Below are positions 1 to 9,287 of a DNA stretch of 64,000 nt, piece after piece; position 1 is the first letter of the stretch; each line of letters starts with the position of its first letter. A program made the translations under genes and the position numbers. The stretch is from positions 248,001 to 312,000 of the forward strand of contig NZ_FAOZ01000002.1 in NCBI RefSeq assembly GCF_001536285.1. Direction: 5' to 3'. This DNA is from Parafrankia irregularis (GTDB lineage Bacteria > Actinomycetota > Actinomycetes > Frankiales > Frankiaceae). The notes beneath the pieces were generated by a model. That model saw nothing but the letters and a program-made list of their open reading frames with translations. It was not told the origin of the DNA and made no database searches.

Positions 1-674
1 AGGTCGTTGATCGAGTCCGAGTAGGCCCAGCACCGCGAAAGGTCCAGGCCCTCGCGTTCGGCCAGAGCCCGCACCGCCGCCCCCTTGGCCGGCCCGTGCA
101 GCGGCTCGCCGACCAGGTGCCCGGTGTAGCAGCCGTCCGCGACCTCGCTGACGGTGCCGAGCGCGCCGGTCAGGCTGAGGCGCCGGGCGATGATCGAGGC
201 CAGTTCGACCGGCGTCGCGGTCACGAGCCAGACCCGCTGCCCGGCGTCGAGGTGCTGCTGGGCGAGCGCGTGCGTCCCCGAGTAGATCTGCTGCGCCATC
301 CGCTCGTCGTAGATCTCCTCGCCGTAGCGGACGATGTCGGTGACGTTGCGCCCGGCGACGAAGGCCAGGGCGGCCTCGCGGGCGTCCCGCATCCCGTTCG
401 GGTCCTCCAGCCCGCGAAGCCGGTAGCTGATGTGCTGCCACCCGAACTTCAGCAGGTCCCGCGAGTCGAAGAAGTCGCGGGCCGCGAGCCCACGCGCGAA
501 GTAGAAGATCGAGGCGCCGGCCATCATGGTGTTGTCCACGTCGAAGAACGCCGCGGCGGACTCGTCCGGCGGAGCCTTCGCCACTTCCTCGGCGGCGACC
601 TTCAGCGCGGCGGTGGCCGCGACCTCGGCCGCCTCCCGGCCATCCAGGTGGTCCTTGCGTCGTCGCACCCTCAT
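1..674 (-). CDS. HAD-IB family hydrolase (SerB-like), C-terminus cut by window edge
   Basis: Minus-strand gene whose 3' end lies beyond position 1; 224 residues are visible. It has the HAD phosphatase motifs in order: motif I FFDVDNT (residues 43-49; two Asp, nucleophile and acid/base), motif II VTATPVE (151-157), the motif III Lys in GPAKG (about 197), and the start of motif IV, YSDSIND (218 on). The cap and spacing fit the HAD-IB (phosphoserine phosphatase-like) subfamily. The substrate cannot be read from sequence; relatives act on phosphoserine or lysophospholipid-type monophosphates. The ATG is fixed by an in-frame TGA eight codons upstream, and a GGGGGCGGAG stretch serves as ribosome site. 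It lies downstream of, and co-oriented with, the BldN-like sigma gene. Family call firm, substrate unknown. Confidence 0.85.
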   Translation of the reverse strand, partial: MRVRRRKDHLDGREAAEVAATAALKVAAEEVAKAPPDESAAAFFDVDNTMMAGASIFYFARGLAARDFFDSRDLLKFGWQHISYRLRGLEDPNGMRDAREAALAFVAGRNVTDIVRYGEEIYDERMAQQIYSGTHALAQQHLDAGQRVWLVTATPVELASIIARRLSLTGALGTVSEVADGCYTGHLVGEPLHGPAKGAAVRALAEREGLDLSRCWAYSDSIND

Positions 675-843
675 GTCATCTCCGCCCCCGTCCGATCACC
701 GTCGCCGGTGGCCTCCGGCCCGGCCCGCCGCGCCTCGCCCGCGGATGCCCCTGGCAGCGCCTCCGACTGGCACTGCCTCCGGCTGTCCGGGCTCGTCGAG
801 CGGCGCAGTCAGCCTACGACGTGCGACGGCCCACGGACGGAAC

Positions 844-895
844 GGCTGACCGTGCGGGTCAGTCCCCGCGGCTGACCGTGCGGGTCAGTCCCCGC
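844..895 (-). terminator. 26-bp tandem duplication forming two hairpins across the sigma-factor stop codon
   Basis: A 26-bp unit is repeated exactly head to tail. Each copy has a perfect hairpin with arms CTGACC/GGTCAG around GTGCG (846-862 and 872-888). The stop codon of the minus-strand sigma gene (885-887) lies in an arm of the second hairpin; the first copy repeats the same in-frame stop. A duplicated factor-independent terminator is plausible, although neither hairpin has a T run. Confidence 0.5.
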
Positions 896-1712
896 GGGGC
901 GCGGGCAGCTGCCGGGCGAGGGTACGTACGGCCCGCAGCTGCAGCGCTCGCACCGCGCCCTCCTTCTTGTTCATCGCCAGCGCGGTCTCGCGCACGGAGA
1001 GCCCCTGGAGGAACCGGAGCGTGACGCACTCCCGCTGCTCGGCGCCCAGCGAGCTCAGCGCCTGGAGCAGCTCCCGCAGCTCGATGGCGGACAGCACGGT
1101 GTCCTCCGGCCCGGGGACCACCGTGCCCGAGCCCACCCGCTCGTCGGCGGTGGCCAGCAGGTCGGCGGTCGGGAACTCCAGCCGGGCGCGGCCTGAGCGA
1201 GCCAGGTCGACGATGTGGTTGCGGGCGATGGTGATCAGCCAGGCTCCGATCTCGCGCCCCTGCCACTCGAAGCTCGAGATCCGGGTCAGGGCCCGCAGAA
1301 ACGTCTCGGACACCACGTCCTCGGCGACCGCGCGGTTGCCGCCGACGCGGTAGTAGGCATAGCGGAAGACGAGGTCGGCGTGCTGGTCGTAGATGAGCCC
1401 GAACGCCTCCCGCTCCCCGCGGCGGGCCCGCCGGACGAGGTCGTCCTCCCCCCGCGGGCCGGCCAGCTCCTCACCGCGGGCGTCGGAGGCCTGGGCGAGC
1501 AGGTCGGATGGCTCGACGCTGGCGGTGTTCCCGGCGGTCGCCCGGGCCATGGCCACGGCCGCGCCGAGCAGTGGCAGCAGGCCGAGCAGATGACGGGCCG
1601 ATGAGCTGCCGGCGGGTGGGTTGGCGGCGTGCGGCCCAACGGCCGATGGCCCAACGGCCAGTGGGCTGCCGGCGAGTAGCCCGCTGGGAGTGAGGCACGT
1701 CGTGGCGCACAT
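885..1712 (-). CDS. bldN: ECF RNA polymerase sigma factor, BldN-like, with long N-terminal extension
   Basis: 275-residue ECF sigma factor. Region 2 (about 98-142) includes EAFGLIYDQHADLVFRYAY and EDVVSETFLRAL; region 4 (about 217-268) includes LGAEQRECVTLRFLQGLS and a helix-turn-helix ending at AVRTLARQLP. About 85 Ala/Pro-rich residues precede region 2, like the proteolytically removed pro-sequence of Streptomyces BldN. A neighbourhood of rex, hemA and hemC also matches the Streptomyces bldN locus. The start at 1712 has a GGGAG five bases upstream; an internal Met at 1553 lacks such a site. In Streptomyces BldN is tied to aerial development and held by the anti-sigma RsbN; no rsbN-like gene follows here. 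BldN orthology is inferred from synteny and architecture. Confidence 0.75.
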   Translation of the reverse strand: MCATTCLTPSGLLAGSPLAVGPSAVGPHAANPPAGSSSARHLLGLLPLLGAAVAMARATAGNTASVEPSDLLAQASDARGEELAGPRGEDDLVRRARRGEREAFGLIYDQHADLVFRYAYYRVGGNRAVAEDVVSETFLRALTRISSFEWQGREIGAWLITIARNHIVDLARSGRARLEFPTADLLATADERVGSGTVVPGPEDTVLSAIELRELLQALSSLGAEQRECVTLRFLQGLSVRETALAMNKKEGAVRALQLRAVRTLARQLPAPRGD

Positions 1713-1798
1713 GCGGGCTCCCGAGCGTGGACGTCGCGGGCGGAGACGGTTCGCGGGCGGAGACGGTTCGCGGGCCGAGCTGATGCCGGAAACGGCCT

Positions 1799-1811
1799 GG
1801 TGACCGTCACC
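1799..1811. promoter_or_regulatory. Short palindrome in the sigma/glutaredoxin divergent region
   Basis: GGTGACCGTCACC is a perfect 6-1-6 inverted repeat in the 242-bp gap between the divergently transcribed sigma factor and glutaredoxin-like genes, 87 bp upstream of the sigma start. It could be an operator, but no regulator is assigned. Confidence 0.3.
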
Positions 1812-1954
1812 ACCATAGCCGTCGGGTAGCTGAGTGTAGCCGGGTCTCCAGCCACGCCAGACCTGGCACCGTCGCGCGCCTGACTGCCGACGGGGAGTGG
1901 ATCGTCACCCGATGGTAGGTAACCGGACGGCGTCGAAGCACTATCGTCGCTGAG

Positions 1955-2410
1955 GTGATCGACGTCCGTGCGCAGATGTCCGAACGGAACCACAGTCGAA
2001 GCCCGCAGACCCCCCAGGACGGTTCCGCGGTCGGCTCCGCTCCCGGTGAGGGAGGCGGAGCGGGGGAGTCCGGTGTTCGGATCGTCCTGGTGACCCGGGC
2101 GGGCTGTCATCTGTGTGATGACGCACGAGTGGTGATCGCGAAAGTGAGCGCCGAGCTCGGTGTCGGCTGGCGGGAGATGGACGCCGATGCCGACCCCGAG
2201 ACCGCCGACGCCTATGGCGACCGGCTGCCGGTGATCCTCGTGGACGGCCGGGAACACGGGTACTGGCGGGTCGAGGAGGAGCGGTTGCGTCGTGCCCTGG
2301 CGGGTGACCGCTGGTCGTGGCGGACCGGGCGGGCGGGGCGGTCCGATGGCTCCCGGCAGCGAGGCGGTTCCGATCGTGATGGCGGACCGAAGGCTCCGAG
2401 AACATCGTGA
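1955..2410 (+). CDS. Glutaredoxin-like (DUF836-type) thiol-disulfide protein
   Basis: 151 residues. After a disordered Gly/Ser-rich leader (1-40) there is one small thioredoxin-fold domain, with CHLC at 51-54 as the redox motif after VRIVLVTRAG, and LPVILVDG, the cis-Pro strand of glutaredoxins, about 40 residues later. The tail is Arg/Gly-rich. A gene of this type stands beside rex in Streptomyces, so a link to thiol or redox balance is reasonable, but no substrate is known. GTG at 1955 is used; ATG at 1976 is an alternative. Its TGA stop (2408-2410) lies inside the Rex operator-like palindrome before rex. Confidence 0.8.
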   Translation: MIDVRAQMSERNHSRSPQTPQDGSAVGSAPGEGGGAGESGVRIVLVTRAGCHLCDDARVVIAKVSAELGVGWREMDADADPETADAYGDRLPVILVDGREHGYWRVEEERLRRALAGDRWSWRTGRAGRSDGSRQRGGSDRDGGPKAPRTS

Positions 2411-2422
2411 ATCACTTCACGA
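2405..2422. promoter_or_regulatory. Rex operator (ROP) overlapping the rex-hem promoter
   Basis: TCGTGAATCACTTCACGA is a perfect palindrome with 7-bp arms and a 4-bp spacer. It fits the Rex operator pattern TTGTGAA-N4-TTCACAA except for C/G at the second position of each arm. A good -10 hexamer TAGAAT follows at 2428-2433, so the operator would cover the -35 region and spacer. In Streptomyces coelicolor Rex represses its own rex-hemACD transcript when NADH/NAD+ is low; the same circuit is inferred here. Confidence 0.8.
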
Positions 2423-2427
2423 AGTCG

Positions 2428-2433
2428 TAGAAT
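2428..2433 (+). promoter_or_regulatory. -10 element of the rex-hem promoter
   Basis: TAGAAT, six bases after the Rex operator. The -35 position (TCGTGA, 17 bp upstream) is poor and lies within the operator. Transcription would start near 2440, giving a leader of about 190 nt before rex. Confidence 0.45.
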
Positions 2434-2628
2434 CGATGCGTCCGCAGACGCGGTCGTCGGCCGTGGCAGCCGCCGGGTCGAGCGTGGACGTCCGGTCGGG
2501 CGTGCATGCCTGGTCGGGTGCCGGCAGGCTCGGGTGTCGGCACGCGGAATGCGTCGGCACGCGGATCTGGTCGGTGCCCGGCGGCACGGCGATCCGTCCG
2601 CACTGTCGAGGGATGTCGGGAGCCGCGG

Positions 2629-3588
2629 ATGGGTTCACCACGGCGGGGTACCGGGCGGCTGTCGGGCAGATCGCCGATGCCCGAGGCGACGGTGGCCCGG
2701 CTGCCGCTCTACCTGCGTGTGCTGACCGGGCTCGGTGAGCGTGGCGTGCAGACGGTGTCGTCGGACACGTTGGCCGCCGCTGCCGGGGTCACCTCGGCCA
2801 AGGTCCGCAAGGACCTCTCCCAGCTCGGATCCTTCGGCACCCGCGGGGTCGGCTACGAGGTCGGCATCCTGCTGGAGTGCATTTCGGCCGAGCTCGGCCT
2901 GACCGAAGACCGCTCGGTGGTGCTCGTGGGCGTAGGTAACCTCGGGCATGCACTGGCCGGGTACGGCGGCTTCCATGCCCGTGGGTTCCGTATCGCGGCC
3001 CTGGTGGATGCCGATCCGTCCCGGGTGGGCGAGCGGGTCGGTGCGGTCGTCGTCCGTCCGGCCGACGAGCTGGAAGCGGTCATCGAGGACTGCCAGGTGA
3101 CCATCGGCGTGATCTGTACGCCGGTGGCGGCGGCCCAGGGTGTCTGCGATCGACTCGTCGCAGCGGGCGTGACCAGCATCCTGAATTTCGCCCCTACGGT
3201 GCTTTCGGTGCCCGAGGGAGTGGATGTGCGTAAGGTCGACCTTGCCCTGGAGCTGCAGATTCTCTCCTTTCACGAAGCGCGCAAACGTCCGTCGCCAGGC
3301 CTGCCCCCCCGGCCGGGGGTGCGGGCCGTCGGTGGTGAGCCGGGGCCGGGCGGAATCGTGGATGACGAGGCTGGTGAGGTCGTGCGGATGACTCGTCGGG
3401 TGCTGTCACCGTCGTCGCGGGTGGCGCCGGAGCAGGCTGCGCAGCCGTTGGAGGTAACGCAGCCGTCGCCGCCGGTTACGCAGTCGACCCAGGCTGCGCA
3501 GTCGACCCAGGCTGCGCGGCCGACGCCGGCTGTGCGGCCGTCGCGGGTGTCCCTGCCCGTGGTCGCCGGCGGGAGTGAGGCCGAATGA
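2629..3588 (+). CDS. rex: Redox-sensing transcriptional repressor Rex
   Basis: 319 residues from the chosen ATG. The N-terminal winged helix (about 17-80) contains [14 protein letters not shown]-like [16 protein letters not shown], the conserved [20 protein letters not shown] and [10 protein letters not shown] Rossmann domain follows, with GVGNLG at 101-106 for NAD(H) binding and NFAPTVL near its end. The C-terminal ~85 residues are a Pro/Gln/Thr-rich tail with QAAQSTQAA repeats, longer than in Streptomyces Rex. The start at 2629 gives the usual ~17-residue lead before the winged helix; ATG 2677 is an alternative. It begins the rex-hemA-hemC-hemD-hemB operon and probably represses it through the palindrome at 2405-2422. 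Its ATGA stop overlaps the hemA start. Confidence 0.95.
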   Translation: MGSPRRGTGRLSGRSPMPEATVARLPLYLRVLTGLGERGVQTVSSDTLAAAAGVTSAKVRKDLSQLGSFGTRGVGYEVGILLECISAELGLTEDRSVVLVGVGNLGHALAGYGGFHARGFRIAALVDADPSRVGERVGAVVVRPADELEAVIEDCQVTIGVICTPVAAAQGVCDRLVAAGVTSILNFAPTVLSVPEGVDVRKVDLALELQILSFHEARKRPSPGLPPRPGVRAVGGEPGPGGIVDDEAGEVVRMTRRVLSPSSRVAPEQAAQPLEVTQPSPPVTQSTQAAQSTQAARPTPAVRPSRVSLPVVAGGSEAE

Positions 3589-5015
3589 GTCTGCTCGCGG
3601 TGGGCCTCAACCACCGGACCGCGCCGACGTCGCTGCTGGAGCTGGCCGCCGTCTCCGCCGACGAGACGCCGAAGGTGCTCCACGACCTGGTGGCCGCCGA
3701 TCACGTGAGCGAGGCGGTGATCCTCTCCACCTGCAACCGCACCGAGATCTACGCGGAGGTGGAGACCTTCCACGGTGGGCTGGCCGACATCTCCGACCAG
3801 CTCAGCCGGGTGTGCGGCGTGCCCATGAACGATCTCGCGGCGCATCTGTACGTCCATCACGAGGCGCGTGCGGTCAGCCACCTCTTCTCGGTGGTGTGCG
3901 GCCTGGACTCGATGCTCGTCGGCGAGGCCCAGATCCTCGGCCAGGTCCGGGTGGCCTTCCGGGCGGCCCAGGCGGCCGAGGTGACGAGCGGGGCGCTCGG
4001 CGCGCTGTTCCAGAACGCGCTGCGGGTGGGTAAGCGGGCCCACAGTGAGACATCCATCGACGCGGCGGGAGCCTCGATCGTCTCGGTGGGTGTCCGGATG
4101 GCGGCCTTCGACCTGCAGGCCCGTCGGCCCGATGCGCTCGCCGTGCCCGTCTCGCGTATCGGCACCGATCCCGCCGACGCCGTCGAGGACCTGCTGCGGC
4201 CCGAGCTCACCGCCCCGGTCGAGCCCGCCGACGCGGAACCGCTCGCCGGAGCCCGGGTTCTGATCATCGGCGCGGGCGCGGTCGGCTCGCTGGCCACCCA
4301 GACCGTGCGCCGTGCCGGCGCCGGCGAGGTCGTCGTCGCGAACCGGACGGCGGCGCACGCGGCGCGGGTGGCCCAGACCCATGACGCCCGCGCGGTCGGG
4401 CTGAGCGACATCGCCCACGAGATCGGTCGGGCGGACCTGGTCATCTCGTCGACCGGGGCGTCCGGGCACGTGGTGAGCCACGACCAGGTCCGCGCGGCCG
4501 TCGAGGGCCGCGGCGGCCGCCCGCTGGTCTTCCTCGACCTCGCGCTTCCCCGTGACATCGACCCCGCGGTTCGGGAGCTTCCCGGGGTCACCCTGATCGA
4601 CATCGAGGCGCTGCGGGTCGCCCTGGACGGGGCGCAGGTCTCCCATGACGTGGAGGCCGTCCGCTCCCTGGTCGCCGCCGAGGTGGGCGGGTTCCTCGAC
4701 CGGCGACGCGCGGAGCGGGTCGCCCCGACCGTGGTGGCGCTGCGGGCACACGCGGCGGCTGTGGTGCGCGACGAGCTCGACCGGCTGCGCACCCGCCTGC
4801 CCGATCTTGACAACCGTGAGTGGGACATGGTCTCCGGCACGGTGCGCAGAGTCGTCGACAAGCTGCTGCACGCGCCCACTGTGCGGGTGCAGCAGCTCGC
4901 GGAGGCGCCGGGCGGTGACAGCTACGCCGAGGCGCTGCGCGAGCTGTTCGACCTTCCACGGGACGTGCCGGCCATTGTCTCCGCACCTGACCTGGATCTG
5001 GTGGAGAGAACGTGA
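3585..5015 (+). CDS. hemA: Glutamyl-tRNA reductase
   Basis: 476 residues. It reduces glutamyl-tRNA to glutamate-1-semialdehyde with NADPH, the first committed step of C5-pathway tetrapyrrole synthesis. Family marks: LNHRTAP near the N-terminus, catalytic Cys50 in [23 protein letters not shown], the NADPH Rossmann motif GAGAVGS with VVVANRT, and the C-terminal dimerisation helices. About 40 extra residues ([12 protein letters not shown] to AEPLAG) lie before the Rossmann motif. The ATG overlaps the rex stop by 4 bp and the end overlaps hemC, so the genes are translationally coupled. Its product feeds hemL at 10.4 kb. Confidence 0.97.
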   Translation: MSLLAVGLNHRTAPTSLLELAAVSADETPKVLHDLVAADHVSEAVILSTCNRTEIYAEVETFHGGLADISDQLSRVCGVPMNDLAAHLYVHHEARAVSHLFSVVCGLDSMLVGEAQILGQVRVAFRAAQAAEVTSGALGALFQNALRVGKRAHSETSIDAAGASIVSVGVRMAAFDLQARRPDALAVPVSRIGTDPADAVEDLLRPELTAPVEPADAEPLAGARVLIIGAGAVGSLATQTVRRAGAGEVVVANRTAAHAARVAQTHDARAVGLSDIAHEIGRADLVISSTGASGHVVSHDQVRAAVEGRGGRPLVFLDLALPRDIDPAVRELPGVTLIDIEALRVALDGAQVSHDVEAVRSLVAAEVGGFLDRRRAERVAPTVVALRAHAAAVVRDELDRLRTRLPDLDNREWDMVSGTVRRVVDKLLHAPTVRVQQLAEAPGGDSYAEALRELFDLPRDVPAIVSAPDLDLVERT

Positions 5016-6214
5016 CAGACACCCGAGAGCCCGACGCCCGATCGCACGCCCGGTCGTTCGCCTGGCTCACACGTCGCCCGCTGCGCCTGGGTACCAGGCG
5101 CTCCGCGCTGGCCCTCGCCCAGTCGGGGCACGTGGCCGAGGCGCTGCGGGCCCGGCTCGGCTGCCAGGTGGAACTGGTCCCGATCGTGACTGACGGTGAC
5201 AGGTCGCAGGGGGCGATCAGCCAGATCGGTGGCACGGGCGTCTTTGTGAGCGCGCTTCGTGAGGCGCTGTTGTCCGGCGAGATCGATCTCGCCGTCCACT
5301 CGCTCAAGGATCTCCCGACCGCCACCCCGGACGGGCTCGTGCTGGCCGCCGTCCCACCCCGGGTCGACACCCGGGACGTCCTCGTCTCGCCCAGCGGCCG
5401 CGGGCTGGTCAGGCTGGGCCCGAACGCGCGTATCGGCACCGGGGCACCGCGCCGGGCGGCGCAGCTGCGTGCCATGGGGCTCGGTTTCGACGTCGTCCCG
5501 ATCCGGGGGAACGTCGACACCCGGATCAAGAAGGCCATCGACGGGGAGGTGGACGCCGTCATCCTCGCGCACGCGGGCCTGGAGCGCCTCGACCGCCTCG
5601 ACGCGGTGACCGAGATCATCCCCTCCGAGGTGATCCTGCCCGCTCCCGGCCAGGGCGCGCTGGCAATCGAGTGCCTTCGGACGGAGGGCACCGCGGTGGC
5701 TCCGTTGGCGGGCAGTGCTTTGACGAACGGCGCTTTGGCGGGTGGCAGTCTGACAAGTGGTGGGCTGGCGGGTGCCGCGTTGGCTGGTGGTGGGTCGGCT
5801 GGTGGCGGGCTGGCGGAAAGCGGACAATCCTACGTCCGGAGTGGACCAGATCTGAGCAAGGCAATCGATGGGGGGCTCGCGGAGCTGCTACGGTTTGTGC
5901 TCGACGACGCACCGTCCTCTGTCGCGGTCAGAGCCGAGCGTGCTTTCCTGGCGGGAATCGAAGCCGGTTGTACCGCTCCGGTGGGTGCCCTGGGCCGGGT
6001 CCTTCCGAGTACCGGCTCGAGCCAGGCCACAGGTGGCGATGGTGCGCCCGCCGTGGGTGACCTCCGCCTGCGGGCGGTGGTCGCGGCGCCGGATGGCAGC
6101 AGGGTCCTGCGGTGCGAACTCACCGGTTCTGTCGTCGACCCGGAGGCGCTCGGGCAGCGCCTCGCGGACGAGATGTTGTCCGCCGGAGCACAGACGCTGA
6201 TGGGAACAAGCTGA
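5012..6214 (+). CDS. hemC: Porphobilinogen deaminase (hydroxymethylbilane synthase) with low-complexity insert
   Basis: 400 residues against about 310 in the family. It polymerises four porphobilinogens into hydroxymethylbilane. Visible: [24 protein letters not shown], the porphyrin-binding [17 protein letters not shown], and Cys320 in AGCTAPVGA, which carries the dipyrromethane cofactor. Residues ~225-285, between domains 2 and 3, are an Ala/Gly/Leu/Ser insert built from five-residue units ([15 protein letters not shown]) that resembles a pentapeptide-repeat run, encoded by imperfect tandem repeats. The catalytic parts are intact, so activity is expected. GTG start overlaps the hemA stop (GTGA). 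Confidence 0.95.
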   Translation: MTDTREPDARSHARSFAWLTRRPLRLGTRRSALALAQSGHVAEALRARLGCQVELVPIVTDGDRSQGAISQIGGTGVFVSALREALLSGEIDLAVHSLKDLPTATPDGLVLAAVPPRVDTRDVLVSPSGRGLVRLGPNARIGTGAPRRAAQLRAMGLGFDVVPIRGNVDTRIKKAIDGEVDAVILAHAGLERLDRLDAVTEIIPSEVILPAPGQGALAIECLRTEGTAVAPLAGSALTNGALAGGSLTSGGLAGAALAGGGSAGGGLAESGQSYVRSGPDLSKAIDGGLAELLRFVLDDAPSSVAVRAERAFLAGIEAGCTAPVGALGRVLPSTGSSQATGGDGAPAVGDLRLRAVVAAPDGSRVLRCELTGSVVDPEALGQRLADEMLSAGAQTLMGTS

Positions 6215-6216
6215 GC

Positions 6217-8037
6217 ATGGCCACCCGACGTACCAAGAAGCCCGTGTCCCCGGTCGCCCTGGTGGGCGCCGGACCCCATGATCCGGGGCTGCTCACGGTC
6301 CTCGCCGTGGAGACTCTCGCCGCCGCCGACGTGGTGGTCGCGGACCCGGACGTACCGTCGGCCGTGATCGAGTCGTTGTCGGCGGAGGTCCTGAAGATCG
6401 GCGACCTCGACGCTCCCAAGCCGGTCCGGGACGCCGAGGCCGCGACCGCCGCGGTTGTGAGCCGGGCGCGGGCCGGGGAGAAGGTCGTCCGGCTGTACGC
6501 GTCCGACCCGTGGCTGACGCGGATCGGCGCGGCGGACGCGCAGTCGCTGGCCAAGGCCAAGATTCCCTACCGGGTCGTCCCGGGAGTCTCCACGTCGGCC
6601 GCGGTGGCGACCTACGCCGGTGTGGCGCCGGGCTCGCCGGTGACCTTCGCGAGCACGTCGGGTGTCTTCTCGTCCTCGGGTTCGGTGAACAGCGGCTCCC
6701 CGTTCGGGGGCAGTGAGCCGGTCGGGCCGCTCACGCCGCCCCCGTTCGGCACGTCCCGCCTCGGCGTCGGCGCGCGGCCGATGTCGGGCCTCGGCGGCGG
6801 CCCGCTGGGAGTCGGCGGCGGCTTCGGCGCACCGCTCGGGCTCGGTGCCCCGACCGGATTCGGTGGCCTCGGTGTGCCCAGCACGCCGGGAGATGTCGAC
6901 TGGGGCGCACTGGCCGGGGCGCCCGGCACGCTGATCGTCACCGCCTCACCCACCGAGATCGGCAAGGTGGCCACCGCGCTGGTCGAGCACGGGCGCCCAG
7001 GTGACACCCCGGTCGCGGTCACCGTGGACGGAACGACCACCGACCAGCGCACTGTCGCCTCGACGCTGGACCGCATCGAGGCGGACGCCGCCCCGATGCT
7101 GAACGCGACCGCGACCCCGCCGAGCGAGGTCGTCATCTCGATCGGCCAGGTGGTCGGGTCCCGCCCGAAGCTGTCCTGGTGGGAGACCCGCGCGCTGTTC
7201 GGCTGGACGGTGCTGGTGCCCCGCACGAAGGAGCAGGCGGCGATCCTCTCCGACTCGCTGCGCGCCCACGGCGCGAGCCCGCTGGAGGTGCCCACGATCG
7301 CCGTGGAGCCGCCGCGTACCGCCGCCCCCATGGAACGGGCGATCACCGGCCTGGTCTCCGGCCGCTACCAGTGGGTCGCCTTCACCTCGGTCAACGCGGT
7401 GAAGGCCGTGCAGGAGAAGGTCGAGGAGCGCAGCCTCGACGCGCGGGCGTTCGCCGGCGTCAAGGTGGCCGCGATCGGTGAGGCGACCGCGGACGCGCTG
7501 CGTGCCTTCGGTATCCGGCCCGACCTCATCCCCTCCGGCCAGCAGTCCAGTGAGGGCCTGCTCGAGGACTGGCCCGAGTTCGACGAGTCGCTGGACCTGC
7601 TCGACCGGGTGCTGCTGCCGCGCGCCGACATCGCCACCGACACCCTGGTCGCCGGGGTGAAGGACCGTGGCTGGCAGGTCGACGAGGTGACCGCCTACCG
7701 CACCGTGCGGGCGGCCCCGCCGCCGGCGCCGATCCGGGAGGCCCTCAAGGGGGGCAGGGTCGACGCGGTCGTGTTCACGTCGTCCTCCACGGTGCGCAAC
7801 CTGGTCGGCATCGCCGGCAAGCCGCACGAGACGACGGTCATCGCGGTCATCGGCCCGGCGACCGCCGCCACCGCGCAGGAGCTCGGGCTGCGGGTGGACG
7901 TCCAGGCCGCGGAGGCGTCCGTGCCGGCGCTGGTGACCGCGCTGGCGGAGTTCGCCGCCGAGCACCGCGAGGAGCTCGGGAAGGTCGGCCCGCTGGCCGC
8001 GCGGCTGCCCAAGCCGAGGCGAGGCTCCCGGCGGTGA
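6217..8037 (+). CDS. hemD: Uroporphyrinogen-III synthase with degenerate CobA-like N-terminal domain
   Basis: 606 residues. The N-terminal half has the fold of uroporphyrinogen-III C-methyltransferase ([12 protein letters not shown] at about 15-26; [17 protein letters not shown]). The CobA signatures GGDPF and GRGGEE are replaced by ASDPW and RIGAADAQ, and a Gly/Pro/Ser insert of about 80 residues (~145-226) breaks the domain, so methylation is doubtful. The C-terminal half (about 327-600) is a normal Hem[43 protein letters not shown]. HemD cyclises hydroxymethylbilane to uroporphyrinogen III. This architecture is usual in actinobacteria next to hemC. ATG 6217 lies two bases after the hemC stop. 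Confidence 0.9.
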   Translation: MATRRTKKPVSPVALVGAGPHDPGLLTVLAVETLAAADVVVADPDVPSAVIESLSAEVLKIGDLDAPKPVRDAEAATAAVVSRARAGEKVVRLYASDPWLTRIGAADAQSLAKAKIPYRVVPGVSTSAAVATYAGVAPGSPVTFASTSGVFSSSGSVNSGSPFGGSEPVGPLTPPPFGTSRLGVGARPMSGLGGGPLGVGGGFGAPLGLGAPTGFGGLGVPSTPGDVDWGALAGAPGTLIVTASPTEIGKVATALVEHGRPGDTPVAVTVDGTTTDQRTVASTLDRIEADAAPMLNATATPPSEVVISIGQVVGSRPKLSWWETRALFGWTVLVPRTKEQAAILSDSLRAHGASPLEVPTIAVEPPRTAAPMERAITGLVSGRYQWVAFTSVNAVKAVQEKVEERSLDARAFAGVKVAAIGEATADALRAFGIRPDLIPSGQQSSEGLLEDWPEFDESLDLLDRVLLPRADIATDTLVAGVKDRGWQVDEVTAYRTVRAAPPPAPIREALKGGRVDAVVFTSSSTVRNLVGIAGKPHETTVIAVIGPATAATAQELGLRVDVQAAEASVPALVTALAEFAAEHREELGKVGPLAARLPKPRRGSRR

Positions 8038-9107
8038 GCGGCACCGGCGGCCTGGGCGGCTTCGGCGGCTTCGGCGCCAGCGGCGGCCTACCCGGGCGCT
8101 CGCCTGCGGGTCCTCCCGCCGGCTTTCCGGCGGCGCGCCCGCGGCGGCTGCGCCGTGGGGCGGCCCTGCGCCGGATGGTGGCCGATGTGCGCCTGCACCC
8201 GGCCGACCTGATCCTGCCGATGTTCGTCCGGGAGGGCGTGACCGAGCCGGTTCCGATCTCGTCGATGCCCGGGGTCGTCCAGCACACCCGCTCGACGCTG
8301 CGCAAGGCCGCCGCGGAGGCGGTCTCGGCCGGCGTCGGCGGGATCATTCTGTTCGGCGTGCCCGAGCACAAGGACGCCCGCGGCTCCGCCGCCGACGACC
8401 CGGCAGGAATCGTCCAGCTCGCCCTCGCCGACCTGGTGTCCGAGGTCGGCGGCGACATCGTGATCATGGCCGATCTCTGCCTGGACGAGTACACCGACCA
8501 CGGGCACTGCGGTCTGCTCACCGCCGCGGGCGACGTCGACAACGACGCGACGCTCGAGCGCTACGGCCAGATCGCGCTCGCCCAGGCCGCGGCCGGCGTC
8601 GAGATGGTCGCCCCCAGCGGCATGATGGACGGCCAGGTCGCGGCGATCCGGGCCGCGCTCGACGGCGGCGGGCACACCGACATTCCGATCATGGCCTACT
8701 CGGCGAAGTACGCCTCCGGCTTCTACGGCCCCTTCCGGGAGGCGGCCCTGTGCGCCCCCCAGTTCGGCGACCGCGCCGGCTACCAGCAGGATCCCGCCCG
8801 GTCGGTCCGAGAGGCGCTGCGCGAGGTGGCGCTGGACCTGGCCGAGGGCGCGGACGCCGTGATGGTGAAGCCGGCGCTCGCCTACCTGGACATCCTGCGG
8901 GCCGTCGCCGACACCGTGGACGTCCCGGTCGCCGCCTACCAGGTCTCCGGTGAGTACGCGATGGTCGAGGCGGCGGCGGCCAACGGGTGGCTCGACCGTG
9001 AACGGACCATCCTGGAGACGCTGACCTCGATCCACCGGGCCGGCGCGGACGTCATCCTCACCTACTGGGCGACGGAGGTCGCGGGCCTGCTCGCGAGCCG
9101 CGGCTGA
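8034..9107 (+). CDS. hemB: Delta-aminolevulinic acid dehydratase (porphobilinogen synthase)
   Basis: 357 residues. It condenses two 5-aminolevulinates to porphobilinogen. The two Schiff-base lysines are in [13 protein letters not shown] (about 224) and [11 protein letters not shown] (about 278). The metal-binding stretch [14 protein letters not shown] keeps two of the three Cys of zinc-type enzymes, with Asp in the other place, an intermediate form. The first 45 residues are a Gly-rich extension ([14 protein letters not shown]) absent from many homologues. The GTG start overlaps the hemD stop, making hemB the last gene of the rex-hem operon. A palindromic repeat dimer follows. Confidence 0.96.
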   Translation: MSGTGGLGGFGGFGASGGLPGRSPAGPPAGFPAARPRRLRRGAALRRMVADVRLHPADLILPMFVREGVTEPVPISSMPGVVQHTRSTLRKAAAEAVSAGVGGIILFGVPEHKDARGSAADDPAGIVQLALADLVSEVGGDIVIMADLCLDEYTDHGHCGLLTAAGDVDNDATLERYGQIALAQAAAGVEMVAPSGMMDGQVAAIRAALDGGGHTDIPIMAYSAKYASGFYGPFREAALCAPQFGDRAGYQQDPARSVREALREVALDLAEGADAVMVKPALAYLDILRAVADTVDVPVAAYQVSGEYAMVEAAAANGWLDRERTILETLTSIHRAGADVILTYWATEVAGLLASRG

Positions 9108-9192
9108 CATCCGCTGGAGGCAACGGTCGAACGGGGGCAACGTCCCCGAACAGGTTCGGCACGGCTCAGGCCGCCACCGCTTGAAGATCATG

Positions 9193-9222
9193 GGATTTTG
9201 GTCGTTCTGACGACCAAAATCC
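9193..9222 (+). repeat. 30-bp intergenic palindrome, copy 1 (class B, dimer partner)
   Basis: Perfect 13-bp arms GGATTTTGGTCGT and ACGACCAAAATCC around TCTG. It is preceded by CGCTTGAAGATCATG and followed by TCAGGTCTTGTCCGGTCGCA. It lies 86 bp after the hemB stop. Confidence 0.95.
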
Positions 9223-9287
9223 TCAGGTCTTGTCCGGTCGCAACGGCTTACCGGGGTGCGGCCTGAGGTCGCCGCTTGAAGATCATG

